DNA of 22,309 nucleotides from an uncultured Oscillospiraceae bacterium (GTDB lineage: Bacteria; Bacillota_A; Clostridia; Oscillospirales; Oscillospiraceae). Made by a program: the position numbers and the translations under genes. The notes below the pieces were generated by a model. That model was not told where the DNA came from, made no database searches, and saw nothing but the letters and a program-made list of their open reading frames with translations. Within the stretch, counting starts at the first letter, position 1. The number at the start of each line of letters is the position of its first letter. The stretch is taken from the NCBI GenBank assembly GCA_900754605.1, contig CAAEDK010000092.1:1-22309 (forward strand). Reading direction: 5' to 3'. Below are positions 7,393-14,592 of the stretch, in pieces.

Positions 7393-8814
7393 ATGGCGCA
7401 GATGACATTCCTTGACTTCTTTTCCGGCATCGGCGGTTTCCGCAAGGGCTTTGAGCTGTGCGGGATGCGCTGTGTGGGGCATTGTGAGATCGACAAGTAT
7501 GCCGACCGCAGTTACAGAGCCATTCATAATGTGAAGGAGGATGAATGGTATGCAGCCGACATCACAAAAGTCACCCCAGCAGAACTCCCCAGAGCAGACC
7601 TGTGGGCAGCGGGATTCCCGTGTCAGGATATTTCAGTCAGCGGCCGTCAGCGGGGGATTAACGGAGCAAGAAGCGGACTCTTTTTTACACTTGCTCAACT
7701 CGTCAAAGGCCAAAGTCCTGAAAATCGACCCACATGGATTGTCCTTGAAAATGTTAAGAATCTCCTGTCCATTCATGGAGGATGGGACTTTGCGGCCGTT
7801 CTCGATACGCTGGCCTCACTCGGCTACCATATCGAGTACGGACTTCTCAATACAAAGGATTTCGGCCCCCCTCAAAACAGAGAGCGGGTCTACCTTGTCG
7901 CTTGCCGACATCCTGGAGCCGGAGGTGGACCAAAAGTATTTCCTATCCCAGCGGGCTGTGGAAAAGCTCTTATCCAACTCATAGGCGGGATGCAGGGCCA
8001 GCGGGTGTACGACCCGTCCGGCATCAGCGTGACAATGGCGGCGCAGTCCGGCGGCTGGGGCGGAAAGACCGGACTGTATTGTGTAGGGTATAATCGGGAA
8101 AAAGGAATAGATAAGGAATTAAAGGTAGCCCATTGTCTTAATGCCAGTGATACTCGTGGAATCAATAGAAATCAGACACAAAATGCTGTCTTTGTGGACC
8201 TTTGTAATGGTAGTCCCAAGCTGACGGAATATGCCCGGTGCATTAAGGCCAAGTATAACAGCGGGATCACCAACCGGGGCGGCGACAATTCCGGCGTGTT
8301 CTACGGCTGCCGAGCTGTCGTTACCCCGGAACGGGAAGAAAAGCGGCAGAACGGGCGGCGGGTCAAGGAGTGCGGAGAACCGGCCTTCACCCTTACGACG
8401 CAGGATCGCCACGGCGTTGTCTTTCAGGACTGCGAAAAATGCCCTCACGGTATGCGCGTCCGGGAGGCCACGAAGCAGGGCTACGCGGTTGCCCGGTGCG
8501 GGGACAGCATCAACCTGGCGTTCCCGGAGAGCCGGACAAGGCGGGGCCGGATCGGAAAGGACGGCGCCGGTACGCTGGACACCTCCTGCAATCAGGGAAC
8601 GCCGTTTGTGGGATGCGGCCTGATCCGCAGGCTGACGCCCCGTGAGTGCTGGCGGCTGCAAGGCTTTAGCGATGAAATGTTTGACCGGGCGCAGGCGGTC
8701 AACAGCGATAATCAGCTCTACCGGCAGGCGGGAAACTCTGTGACCATTCAAGTGGTCTATGCCGTGGGCAGGCAGATTCTCGCCGCGCAGGAGGCGTTGG
8801 AACAGGGGGAGTAA
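7393..8814 (+). CDS. dcm: DNA (cytosine-5) methyltransferase
   Basis: The 473-aa enzyme transfers a methyl group from S-adenosylmethionine to cytosine C5. From ATG 7393: motif I DFFSGIGG (8-15), motif IV GFPCQDIS with catalytic Cys77, motif VI ENVKNLL (from 119), motif VIII QNRERVY (from 161), then a long target-recognition region, motif IX RRLTPRECWRLQGF and motif X QAGNSV (GNS about 447-449). All are intact, so it should be active. The recognition region has loosely repeated units (VTMAAQ, CLNASDTRGI, CIKAKYNSGI, FTLTTQDRHGV, GTLDTSCNQG). GTG 7381 is another start, overlapping the upstream stop; TGAGG at 7382-7386 favours 7393. No restriction nuclease is nearby, so it probably protects the element. 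Bases 7541-7984 also carry another open frame. Confidence 0.95.
   Translation: MAQMTFLDFFSGIGGFRKGFELCGMRCVGHCEIDKYADRSYRAIHNVKEDEWYAADITKVTPAELPRADLWAAGFPCQDISVSGRQRGINGARSGLFFTLAQLVKGQSPENRPTWIVLENVKNLLSIHGGWDFAAVLDTLASLGYHIEYGLLNTKDFGPPQNRERVYLVACRHPGAGGGPKVFPIPAGCGKALIQLIGGMQGQRVYDPSGISVTMAAQSGGWGGKTGLYCVGYNREKGIDKELKVAHCLNASDTRGINRNQTQNAVFVDLCNGSPKLTEYARCIKAKYNSGITNRGGDNSGVFYGCRAVVTPEREEKRQNGRRVKECGEPAFTLTTQDRHGVVFQDCEKCPHGMRVREATKQGYAVARCGDSINLAFPESRTRRGRIGKDGAGTLDTSCNQGTPFVGCGLIRRLTPRECWRLQGFSDEMFDRAQAVNSDNQLYRQAGNSVTIQVVYAVGRQILAAQEALEQGE
7534..7540 (+). promoter_or_regulatory. Ribosome binding site inside dcm, ahead of the overlapping frame
   Basis: AAGGAGG at 7534-7540 lies 9 nt before ATG 7550 and directly before ATG 7541, both in the alternative frame. 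A near-perfect site within a coding gene is unusual, though in the dcm frame it simply encodes Lys-Glu-Asp. Confidence 0.5.
7550..7984 (+). CDS. Candidate overlapping gene inside dcm (LADILE/KYFLS protein)
   Basis: A 144-aa frame (147 aa from ATG 7541) lies wholly inside the methyltransferase gene, one base out of phase, behind AAGGAGG. Its sequence is not random: SLKMLRI, MEDGTLRPFSIRWPHS, then LSLADILEPEVDQKYFLS and AVEKLL, a pattern I recall from proteins encoded near methyltransferases in phages and mobile elements. Third-position GC supports it: for 7921-7980 I count 5/20 codons ending G/C in the dcm frame but 13/20 in this frame, while dcm codons at 7993-8052 give 19/20. It could be an overprinted gene, or a relic of an older frame. 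Translation is unproven. Confidence 0.4.
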   Translation: MQPTSQKSPQQNSPEQTCGQRDSRVRIFQSAAVSGGLTEQEADSFLHLLNSSKAKVLKIDPHGLSLKMLRISCPFMEDGTLRPFSIRWPHSATISSTDFSIQRISAPLKTESGSTLSLADILEPEVDQKYFLSQRAVEKLLSNS

Positions 8815-8816
8815 AA

Positions 8817-8912
8817 ATGATGTTTCAAAAAGGATGGAACCCGTGGCCCCTGATGATTGGGATGGCGGTCGGCCTGACCGCCATCCTTCTTTATTTCGGG
8901 CTGTATGCCTGA
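8817..8912 (+). CDS. 31-aa single-pass membrane peptide
   Basis: ATG 8817 directly follows the dcm stop (8812-8814), with GGGGGAG at about 8805-8811 as ribosome site; a second ATG follows at once. The peptide has a short start with MFQKGWNPW and then one hydrophobic helix (PLMIGMAVGLTAILLYFGLYA) to the end. It fills the gap between dcm and the next gene's ribosome site exactly, which supports real coding. I cannot name a family. Small helices like this may be toxins, regulators of membrane complexes or structural parts; nothing here decides which. Confidence 0.6.
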   Translation: MMFQKGWNPWPLMIGMAVGLTAILLYFGLYA

Positions 8913-8916
8913 CCGC

Positions 8917-8925
8917 AGGAGGTGG
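8917..8925 (+). promoter_or_regulatory. Ribosome binding site supporting a CTG start
   Basis: AGGAGGTGG at 8917-8925 is followed by an in-frame stop (TAA 8928-8930) and then CTG 8931. No ATG, GTG or TTG in this frame lies at useful distance; the first is ATG 9039, which has no matching site. Confidence 0.55.
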
Positions 8926-8930
8926 TTTAA

Positions 8931-9641
8931 CTGGAACAAGAGAAACTGAAAGAGAAGCTGGACGAAGAAATCCATAAGACGGCCAGACCGCTGGAGGAAC
9001 TGGCCCCCGATGATCCTTATTTTGCACAGCTTCAGGGGATGCTTGCCATCAAAAGCGAATTGGAGAACATCCCCCTGAGCGGTACGCAGCGGGATATGCT
9101 TCTGTCGATGGAGAATGTGCTGGAACAGGCGTGGGCTTTCCGAAATACGCCCGTCCCAGACCGCTGTATGAACCCGGAGAACATCAGCGAGGTGGTCTAC
9201 TACTTTCTTCAGGACAGGGGCGCCGAGTATCGGGCCAATCTGCTCTACGACCGGGCCAAGGCGGAATTTGACGCCCGCATGGAGGAAATCGCCGCTCTGC
9301 CGCCAAAAGAAATATTGAATCACGCTTATGAAAAGGTCATCAAGGAAGAATTTCTCGGAGAGTTGGAGCAAGGGCTGGATGAATGGGAAACCGACACCCT
9401 GCTGACCTATTCTCAGCCCCTTGCGGCCCTATATACGGAATGGATGGACAATGATTTTTCTTTTTGGGACAGCATCCGGGGAACGGTGGAGAAAACAGTA
9501 TCGAAACAGGCGGCGGATCTCCGCCGCTGCGCGTTCCATGTCGATGGGGAGCCGCCTGCGGAAATGAAGGACTTTTACGACCTTCATGGGGACGAACTGA
9601 GCGACACCGGACTGGAGCCTACCAGGGAGATTGAGCGGTGA
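8931..9641 (+). CDS. DUF3848-domain protein, probable CTG start
   Basis: This encodes 236 aa if started at CTG 8931, or 200 aa from ATG 9039. The extra 36 residues (EKLKEKLDEEIHKTARPLEEL...) read as a natural charged helix and are backed by AGGAGGTGG at 8917-8925. Residues about 110-190 (LPPKEILNHAYEKVIKEEFL, then a run with QPLAALYTEW and AADLRRC) match DUF3848, an uncharacterised domain common on Clostridia ICEs, often found beside DUF3849 as here. The N-terminal third is helical and unrecognised. Soluble and acidic. Its stop overlaps the prepilin peptidase start by 4 nt (GTGA), tying it to the pilus operon's transcript. Confidence 0.8.
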   Translation: MEQEKLKEKLDEEIHKTARPLEELAPDDPYFAQLQGMLAIKSELENIPLSGTQRDMLLSMENVLEQAWAFRNTPVPDRCMNPENISEVVYYFLQDRGAEYRANLLYDRAKAEFDARMEEIAALPPKEILNHAYEKVIKEEFLGELEQGLDEWETDTLLTYSQPLAALYTEWMDNDFSFWDSIRGTVEKTVSKQAADLRRCAFHVDGEPPAEMKDFYDLHGDELSDTGLEPTREIER

Positions 9642-10084
9642 CGCCGCTTATTGTCAAGGGGGCGTTGTTCGGCCTGCTGCTCCTGTCCGCCGCCGTGTGG
9701 GATATGCGAAGCCGGGAGATCCCAAACCTGATCCCGGCCCTGCTCCTGCTGTGCGGGCTGATCGGCTTCCGCCCTGCCGCTTCTGCGGCGGGGCTGTTTC
9801 TGGTCGGCGGCCCCTTTCTGCTGACGGCGGTCCTGATAAAACGGGACGGATTTGCCATCGGCGGCGGTGATGTGAAGCTGATGGGGGCCTGCGGGTTTGT
9901 TTTGGGCGTGTGGCCTGGGCTGATACAGACCGTTCTTTCCCTCTCGCTGGCGGTGCTGGCCGGGCTGGTGGAGTGCTGTTTGCAAAAACGGCCGCTGTCT
10001 ATGGTACGCCTGCCCTTGGCCCCCTTTTTCTGCTTTGGCGGCGTGTCCGCCTACTGGCTGACCGCATTTGCACTTCAAATCTGA
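9638..10084 (+). CDS. Prepilin peptidase (A24 family, TadV/CpaA-like)
   Basis: The 148-aa membrane aspartyl protease starts at GTG 9638, overlapping the upstream stop. The two catalytic aspartates are Asp22 (WDMRSREIPN) and Asp78 in the GGGD motif (IGGGDVKLMG). Five or six hydrophobic helices fill the rest. It lacks the N-terminal methylase domain of PilD, as is usual for Tad-type peptidases. It should cut the short basic leader from prepilins after Gly; likely substrates in this window are the products at 4837, 15489 and 15881. It opens the Tad gene run, followed 18 nt later by cpaB. Confidence 0.9.
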   Translation: MTPLIVKGALFGLLLLSAAVWDMRSREIPNLIPALLLLCGLIGFRPAASAAGLFLVGGPFLLTAVLIKRDGFAIGGGDVKLMGACGFVLGVWPGLIQTVLSLSLAVLAGLVECCLQKRPLSMVRLPLAPFFCFGGVSAYWLTAFALQI

Positions 10085-10102
10085 ACAAGTGGAGGTATCA
10101 AA

Positions 10103-10960
10103 TTGAACAAGAATATTTTTCGGAGCCGGACGGTCATCGGCGCGGTGTGCATCCTGCTGGCAGTCCTGGTCTGCTTTGGAATCACGCCGCTTTTCAACGA
10201 GGGACTGAAAGCCCAGACGGAGGCCGTCCGGGTAAAAGCCGAGGTGATTCCACGGGGGACATACATCACGGCGGACATGGTGGAGGTCTACACCAGAGGG
10301 GCCTCCGGCATGGAGGACAGTATCGCCACCTCGCTGGATGAGGTGGTGGGAAGATACACCTATGTGGAGCTGCGGAAAAATACCGATGTGAACACGGCGT
10401 GGCTGTCCTCTGAGCCATTGACGCAGTACGAGTACCTGACCCGACTGAACGGTTCCAAGGTAGCGATCTCCGTCACCATCCCCACCTTTGCCAAGGGCGG
10501 TTCCGGCAAGGTGGAGGCGGGCGATATTATCATGCTCTTTGCCACCGACAAGGACACCGGCGAAACCACCCAGCCCCCGGAGCTGAAATATGTGGAGGTC
10601 CTGGCCGCCACCCAGAGTTCCGGCGCGGACAAGGAATATCAGGCGCCGGTGGAAAATGAGGAAGAAGAAAACCCGGAGGAAACTCTGCCCGCCACCATCA
10701 CCCTGCTGGTGAACAGCGAACAGGCCCAGCTTTTAGCTCATTTGGAGGAATCCAACAGCCTCCACCTGGCCTTTGTCTACCGGGGCGCCCGTGCCAATGC
10801 CGAAAAGTTCCTGGCGGCGCAGGACGCCTTCTTTGCCGAACCGGAGGCGGAGGCCGGTGGGGAGAGCAGTCAGCCGGAGGCCCCTGTTGACGCTGCTGAC
10901 GGCGGGCAGTCCACAGAGGGCACGGAGGAACAGGAGGTGGAAACAACGGATGGCGAATAA
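10103..10960 (+). CDS. cpaB: CpaB/RcpC-like Flp pilus assembly protein
   Basis: The 285-aa product starts at TTG 10103, set by GGAGGT at 10091-10096. Residues about 10-31 are a membrane anchor or uncleaved signal. A SAF-type domain follows (VKAEVIPRGTYITADMVEV, DEVVGRYTYVELRKN, then DVNTAWLSS), as in CpaB/RcpC and flagellar FlgA-like proteins. The next domain has KVAISVTIPTFAKGGSGKVEAGDIIMLFA; the last 60 residues are a low-complexity Glu/Ser/Pro/Gly tail. In Gram-negatives CpaB works with the secretin; here there is no outer membrane and no secretin gene, so it may act at the wall. It overlaps the next gene by 11 nt. Confidence 0.85.
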   Translation: MNKNIFRSRTVIGAVCILLAVLVCFGITPLFNEGLKAQTEAVRVKAEVIPRGTYITADMVEVYTRGASGMEDSIATSLDEVVGRYTYVELRKNTDVNTAWLSSEPLTQYEYLTRLNGSKVAISVTIPTFAKGGSGKVEAGDIIMLFATDKDTGETTQPPELKYVEVLAATQSSGADKEYQAPVENEEEENPEETLPATITLLVNSEQAQLLAHLEESNSLHLAFVYRGARANAEKFLAAQDAFFAEPEAEAGGESSQPEAPVDAADGGQSTEGTEEQEVETTDGE

Positions 10961-11705
10961 GCAGAAACAGATGCTTGCTGTATGGGGCAGCCCCGGCGCT
11001 GGAAAGACGGTCACGGCGGTCAAGCTGGCGGCGGAGCTTGCCAAGCGGAAGAAAAATGTGGTGCTGGCGTTTACCGACCTTACCGCGCCCCCGCTTCCCG
11101 CTGTGGCGGCGGAGGGGAAGCTGCCGGAGGTGTCCGTGGGCGAACTGCTGTCCGCTCCCGGCATGACGCAGGAGCAGGTATTGAAAACCTGTGTCCCCTG
11201 TGAAAAGCACCCCTATATCAGCTTTCTGGGCTACAAGGCTGGGGAAAATGTGTTTACCTACGCAGAGTACAGCAAGGAAAAGGCGGTGGATATGCTGGTG
11301 CTTCTGCGGCATATCGCGGACTATGTGATCGTGGACTGTACCAGCGTCCTGACCGGGAATGTGCTTGCGACGGCGGCGCTGGAGGTGGCGGACGATGTGC
11401 TGCGGGTATGCGGATGCGATCTGAAAGCGATCTCCTATTTCGCGTCCTACCTTCCGCTGATTGAGGACCGGAAATTCAAGCCGGAGCAGCACATCCGGGT
11501 GCTGTCCAATACCCGGCCCTATCAGGGCGGAATGGAATACGAAAACTCATTTGGCGGGGTGAAGTACCGGCTGCCCTATCTTCCCATCGTGGAGGAACAG
11601 GCGGCCACGCTGAAGCTGCTGGAACCACTTGCCGGGAAAGAGGCAAAGAGCTATGAGCCGGTCATCGCTGCCATCGCCGCGGAGGTGTTCGGGGATGGCA
11701 AATAA
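10950..11705 (+). CDS. TadZ/CpaE-like ParA-family ATPase
   Basis: The 251-aa product starts at ATG 10950, set by CAGGAGGTGG at 10931-10940; a longer in-frame start at 10773 would run across the CpaB tail and is rejected. Residues 13-20 (GSPGAGKT) are the P-loop and the YVIVDCTSVL strand is the Walker B region of a MinD/ParA fold. It lacks the receiver domain present in CpaE of Caulobacter. In Tad systems this protein places the pilus machine at the cell pole or membrane, and its position between CpaB and CpaF is standard. It overlaps the CpaF start by 11 nt. Confidence 0.82.
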   Translation: MANKQKQMLAVWGSPGAGKTVTAVKLAAELAKRKKNVVLAFTDLTAPPLPAVAAEGKLPEVSVGELLSAPGMTQEQVLKTCVPCEKHPYISFLGYKAGENVFTYAEYSKEKAVDMLVLLRHIADYVIVDCTSVLTGNVLATAALEVADDVLRVCGCDLKAISYFASYLPLIEDRKFKPEQHIRVLSNTRPYQGGMEYENSFGGVKYRLPYLPIVEEQAATLKLLEPLAGKEAKSYEPVIAAIAAEVFGDGK

Positions 11706-13071
11706 CATCGGCCTTTTTTTCAACACCAGCAAAAACACGCGCTCATTCGCGGAGGTGCTGGCACAGGTGCAGGAGTACCTTGCCAGCAAGTATTCCACCC
11801 TGATAACCGACAACCCGGAGGAACAGCGCCAGCAGATCACCGCCTACATCGCCAAGTATCTCAATGATTACAGCCTGGGCGTAGAGGGCATGGATCACGA
11901 GGCCCTGATCGACAAGCTCTATACGGAAATGGCCGAGTTCTCCTTCCTGACTCCTTACCTCTTTGCCAGCGATGTGGAAGAGATCAACATCAACTCCTGG
12001 AAGGACACCAAGATCACCTATGCGGATGGGCGCGTGGTCCCCTCCAAGGAGCGGTTCCAAAGTCCTCAGCACGCCGTGGATGTGGTCCGCAGGCTGCTTC
12101 ATAAATCCGGGATGATCCTGGACAACAGCCAGCCGGGAGTGGTGGGCCATCTCTCCAATAAAATCCGTATCACGGTTCTGGGCAATCCGCTGACCGACAA
12201 GGACAAGGGCGTGGCGGCTTCCATCCGAATCGTAAACCCCAAAAAGCTGGGGCGGGATGATTTTGTCCGCTATGGGACGGCCACCGCCGAAATGCTGGAT
12301 TTCCTGGCGGCGGTGCTGCGGTTCGGCCTGTCTATTTGCGTCACCGGCTCCACCGGCAGCGGCAAGACCACGCTGATGAGCTGGATTCTCTCCACCATTC
12401 CCAATGAAAAAAGAATCTTCACCATCGAAAACGGGTGCCGAGAGTTTGATCTGGTGAAGGAGGATGCCGGGGGGAATGTCCTCAACAATGTAGTCCATAC
12501 CGTCACACGCTTTTCCGATGACCCCAAGCAGAACTACGATCAGGAGCGGCTTTTGGAGTTTGCCCTTACCTGCGACCCGGATGTGGTGTGCGTGGGCGAG
12601 ATGAAGTCGGCGGAAGCGTTTGCGGCGCAGGAGGCGGCCCGCACCGGCCACGCGGTCATTACCACCACCCACGCCAATAGCTGCAAGGCCACCTACTACC
12701 GCATGGTGACGCTGTGTACCCAGAAATACGACATGGGCGACAAGACCCTGTATAACCTGGTGACGGAGGCATTTCCCATTGTCCTCTTCGTGAAGAAGCT
12801 GGAGGACAACAGCCGCAGGGTAATGGAGATTACCGAGTGTGAGATTTTGGAGGACGGCTCCCGGCAGCTCCACACCCTCTACCGCTACCATGTATCGGAA
12901 ACCGCTGTCGAGGATGGCAAGGTCAAGGTGCATGGCGAGTTTCAAAAGGTGTCCCCAATCTCGGCCAGCCTGCAAAAGCGGCTGCTTGAGAATGGGATGC
13001 CGCCCCGCCTGCTGGAGCAGATCGCCGGTGGGCGGATGGATATAGACGATGGGAAGGAGGAAACCGCTTGA
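11695..13071 (+). CDS. cpaF: CpaF/TadA secretion ATPase
   Basis: The 458-aa hexameric motor of the Tad/Flp pilus belongs to the T2SS/T4P/VirB11 superfamily. It starts at ATG 11695 with GGAGGTG at 11681-11687; an upstream TTG at 11629 lies inside tadZ and is rejected. Features: a helical N-terminal domain, VEEININS and a central beta-rich domain with Arg fingers, Walker A GSTGSGKT at 218-225, an Asp box, Walker B about 296-303 (DVVCVGEM), and a His box (TGHAVITTTHANS). It is full length. VirB11 relatives also serve T4SS, so it might power either machine, but its CpaB/TadZ/TadB neighbours point to the pilus. Confidence 0.93.
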   Translation: MANNIGLFFNTSKNTRSFAEVLAQVQEYLASKYSTLITDNPEEQRQQITAYIAKYLNDYSLGVEGMDHEALIDKLYTEMAEFSFLTPYLFASDVEEININSWKDTKITYADGRVVPSKERFQSPQHAVDVVRRLLHKSGMILDNSQPGVVGHLSNKIRITVLGNPLTDKDKGVAASIRIVNPKKLGRDDFVRYGTATAEMLDFLAAVLRFGLSICVTGSTGSGKTTLMSWILSTIPNEKRIFTIENGCREFDLVKEDAGGNVLNNVVHTVTRFSDDPKQNYDQERLLEFALTCDPDVVCVGEMKSAEAFAAQEAARTGHAVITTTHANSCKATYYRMVTLCTQKYDMGDKTLYNLVTEAFPIVLFVKKLEDNSRRVMEITECEILEDGSRQLHTLYRYHVSETAVEDGKVKVHGEFQKVSPISASLQKRLLENGMPPRLLEQIAGGRMDIDDGKEETA

Positions 13072-13997
13072 TTGTATTGATCCTGCTGGCCTTTGCCGGT
13101 ATGCTGGCCGGTATTTTCCTGCTGCTGGGCATGACGCCCTTTGAGTTTGCGGAGGATCTGACGAGATCCTTTGCCAGCCGGGAGACGCCGATCTCCAAGA
13201 AGATTGGGCAGCTCAACCACCCCAGAGAGGTCAAGGGCATCCAAAAGACGGTGCGGGAGGCCAAGGAAATGATGATCCTGACCGGCAGGGGCGGCAAGTT
13301 TGCCGCCCTCTGCGCCCTCTCCCTGTTCCTGGCGGCGATGGGCGTGGTGATCTGCATTGTGATCCAAAACTATTTCATGCTTCCGGTGCTGGCGGTGGGC
13401 ATGGGGCTGATCCCATTCTGGTATGTCTTGTTCACCTCCCACAGCTACAAAAAGCTGATGAACAATGAGATCGAAACCGGGCTGTCCATTATCACCAGCT
13501 CCTATCTGCGCAGCGAGAGCATCATCACCGCCGTGGAGGAAAACATCCACTACCTGAACCCGCCCGTGGCCGATGTGTTCCGTGGCTTTTTGGCCGAAAC
13601 CGGCATGATAAGCGTCGATGTGAAGCAGGCCCTCTCCAATATGAAGCCCAAGCTGGACAACTACATCTTTCGGGAATGGGTGGATGCCGCTATCGCCTGT
13701 CAGGATGATAAGAGCCTGAAAAGCACGCTCACCCCCATCATCGGCAAGCTGTCCGATATGCGGATCGTGGCGGCGGAGCTGGACTACCTGATGTACGAGC
13801 CGTTCAAGGAGTTTATCACGATGGCCTTCCTGCTGGTGGGCAACATCCCCCTGCTCTATTTTCTGAATAAAGACTGGTACAATGTGCTGGTGAACACCGG
13901 CTTCGGCAAGGGCATCCTGGCGGCCTGCCTGCTGGTGCTGCTCATTTCCTTTGCGGCGGTCATTCGGCTGACAAAGCCGGTGGAGTACAAAAGATAA
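13068..13997 (+). CDS. tadB: TadB-like inner-membrane platform protein
   Basis: The 309-aa product starts at TTG 13068 (overlap TTGA with the cpaF stop), with AAGGAGG at about 13054-13060. It has membrane segments at about residues 2-22, 81-125 (two) and 265-300 (two), with a cytoplasmic helical T2SSF-type domain between them (IETGLSIITSSYLRSESI..., DVKQALSNMKPKLDNYI). This is the usual plan of TadB, the platform protein that couples the CpaF ATPase to pilin assembly. TadB and TadC are normally adjacent; here about 600 bp with a terminator and an unrelated gene separate them. Confidence 0.87.
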   Translation: MIVLILLAFAGMLAGIFLLLGMTPFEFAEDLTRSFASRETPISKKIGQLNHPREVKGIQKTVREAKEMMILTGRGGKFAALCALSLFLAAMGVVICIVIQNYFMLPVLAVGMGLIPFWYVLFTSHSYKKLMNNEIETGLSIITSSYLRSESIITAVEENIHYLNPPVADVFRGFLAETGMISVDVKQALSNMKPKLDNYIFREWVDAAIACQDDKSLKSTLTPIIGKLSDMRIVAAELDYLMYEPFKEFITMAFLLVGNIPLLYFLNKDWYNVLVNTGFGKGILAACLLVLLISFAAVIRLTKPVEYKR

Positions 13998-14038
13998 GTG
14001 GAACTATCTACTCCAAAATCAGACGGGATATTTCCACT
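13981..14038 (+). repeat. Two overlapping inverted repeats at the tadB end
   Basis: TGGAGTA (13981-13987) pairs with TACTCCA (14009-14015), and AGTGGAA (13997-14003) pairs with TTCCACT (14032-14038). The second repeat begins inside the loop of the first, so the two stems compete or form a pseudoknot. They begin in the tadB 3' end and run into the 139-nt spacer before the XF1762-type gene. An attenuator, or the edge of an inserted segment, are possible. Confidence 0.4.
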
Positions 14039-14102
14039 ATTTTGAGTTTGTGGAAATGAAGAAACCTGATATTTTCAATTCAAAGCCCATAAAGCCATTT
14101 CT

Positions 14103-14127
14103 ACTCACCCTTCCGGTGAGTATTTTT
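14103..14127 (+). terminator. Rho-independent terminator in tadB-tadC gap
   Basis: ACTCACC (14103-14109) and GGTGAGT (14115-14121) make a perfect 7-bp stem with a CTTCC loop, followed by ATTTTT. It lies just before the XF1762-type gene and would cut the pilus transcript between tadB and tadC unless read through. Confidence 0.6.
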
Positions 14128-14131
14128 CATT

Positions 14132-14145
14132 GGGAGGTGAGCATC
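14132..14145 (+). promoter_or_regulatory. Ribosome site pointing to an ATC start codon
   Basis: GGGAGGTG (14132-14139) is followed 3 nt later by ATC (14143-14145), in frame with the gene. The only standard in-frame start nearby is GTG 14137, which overlaps the site itself. Read from ATC, the protein would begin (M)AEIIPISLREAN, the natural start for its family. Confidence 0.45.
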
Positions 14146-14592
14146 GCGGAGATCATTCCAATCAGCTTGCGGGAAGCCAATCGCTTTATTGAAACGCACC
14201 ACCGGCACAGTGGGCGCGCACAGGGCTGTAAATTCTGTGTGGCGCTCTCCGATGAGCTGGGGGTGCTTCGTGGCGTTGCCGTTGTGGGACGGCCTGTTGC
14301 GCGCAGGCTGGACGATGGCAAAACAGCGGAGGTGACACGGCTGTGTACGGATGGCATCCACAACGGATGCAGTTTCCTGTATGCCCGCTGTGCCCGAATC
14401 GCCAGAGAAATGGGGTTTCGGAAGATCATCACCTACACGCTGGCGGAGGAAAGCGGGGCCAGCCTGCGGGCCTCCGGGTGGTCCTGTGCGCCGGGATTCC
14501 GGGGCGGCGGGAGCTGGAATGTGCCGGGCCGCCCCCGGACGGAAAGCCGGAATACCGGCCCAAAACGAATGTACTACAAGGAATTGAGGTGA
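14137..14592 (+). CDS. XF1762-family (GNAT-like) protein
   Basis: The product is about 150 aa. Residues IIPISLREANRF, ETHHRHSG, VGRPVARRLDDG, EVTRLCTDG and SGASLRASGW, then RGGGSWNVPGRPR, are the typical order of the XF1762 family, small acetyltransferase-fold proteins frequent in phages and ICEs. Their function is unknown; an anti-restriction or DNA-modification role is only a guess. A longer frame back to 14050 runs through the terminator and lacks a ribosome site. The start may be GTG 14137 or ATC 14143. It sits between tadB and tadC as apparent cargo, and ends 6 nt before tadC, whose ribosome site is within its last codons. Confidence 0.85.
   Translation: MSIAEIIPISLREANRFIETHHRHSGRAQGCKFCVALSDELGVLRGVAVVGRPVARRLDDGKTAEVTRLCTDGIHNGCSFLYARCARIAREMGFRKIITYTLAEESGASLRASGWSCAPGFRGGGSWNVPGRPRTESRNTGPKRMYYKELR

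Noticed and set aside
11743..12975. Reverse-strand open frame of 410 aa opposite cpaF
   Set aside because: It lies fully within cpaF, whose motifs are all intact; the reverse product has no recognisable domain.
14050..14136. Longer N-terminus for the XF1762-type protein
   Set aside because: The segment overlaps a terminator hairpin, has no ribosome site and is not part of the family pattern.
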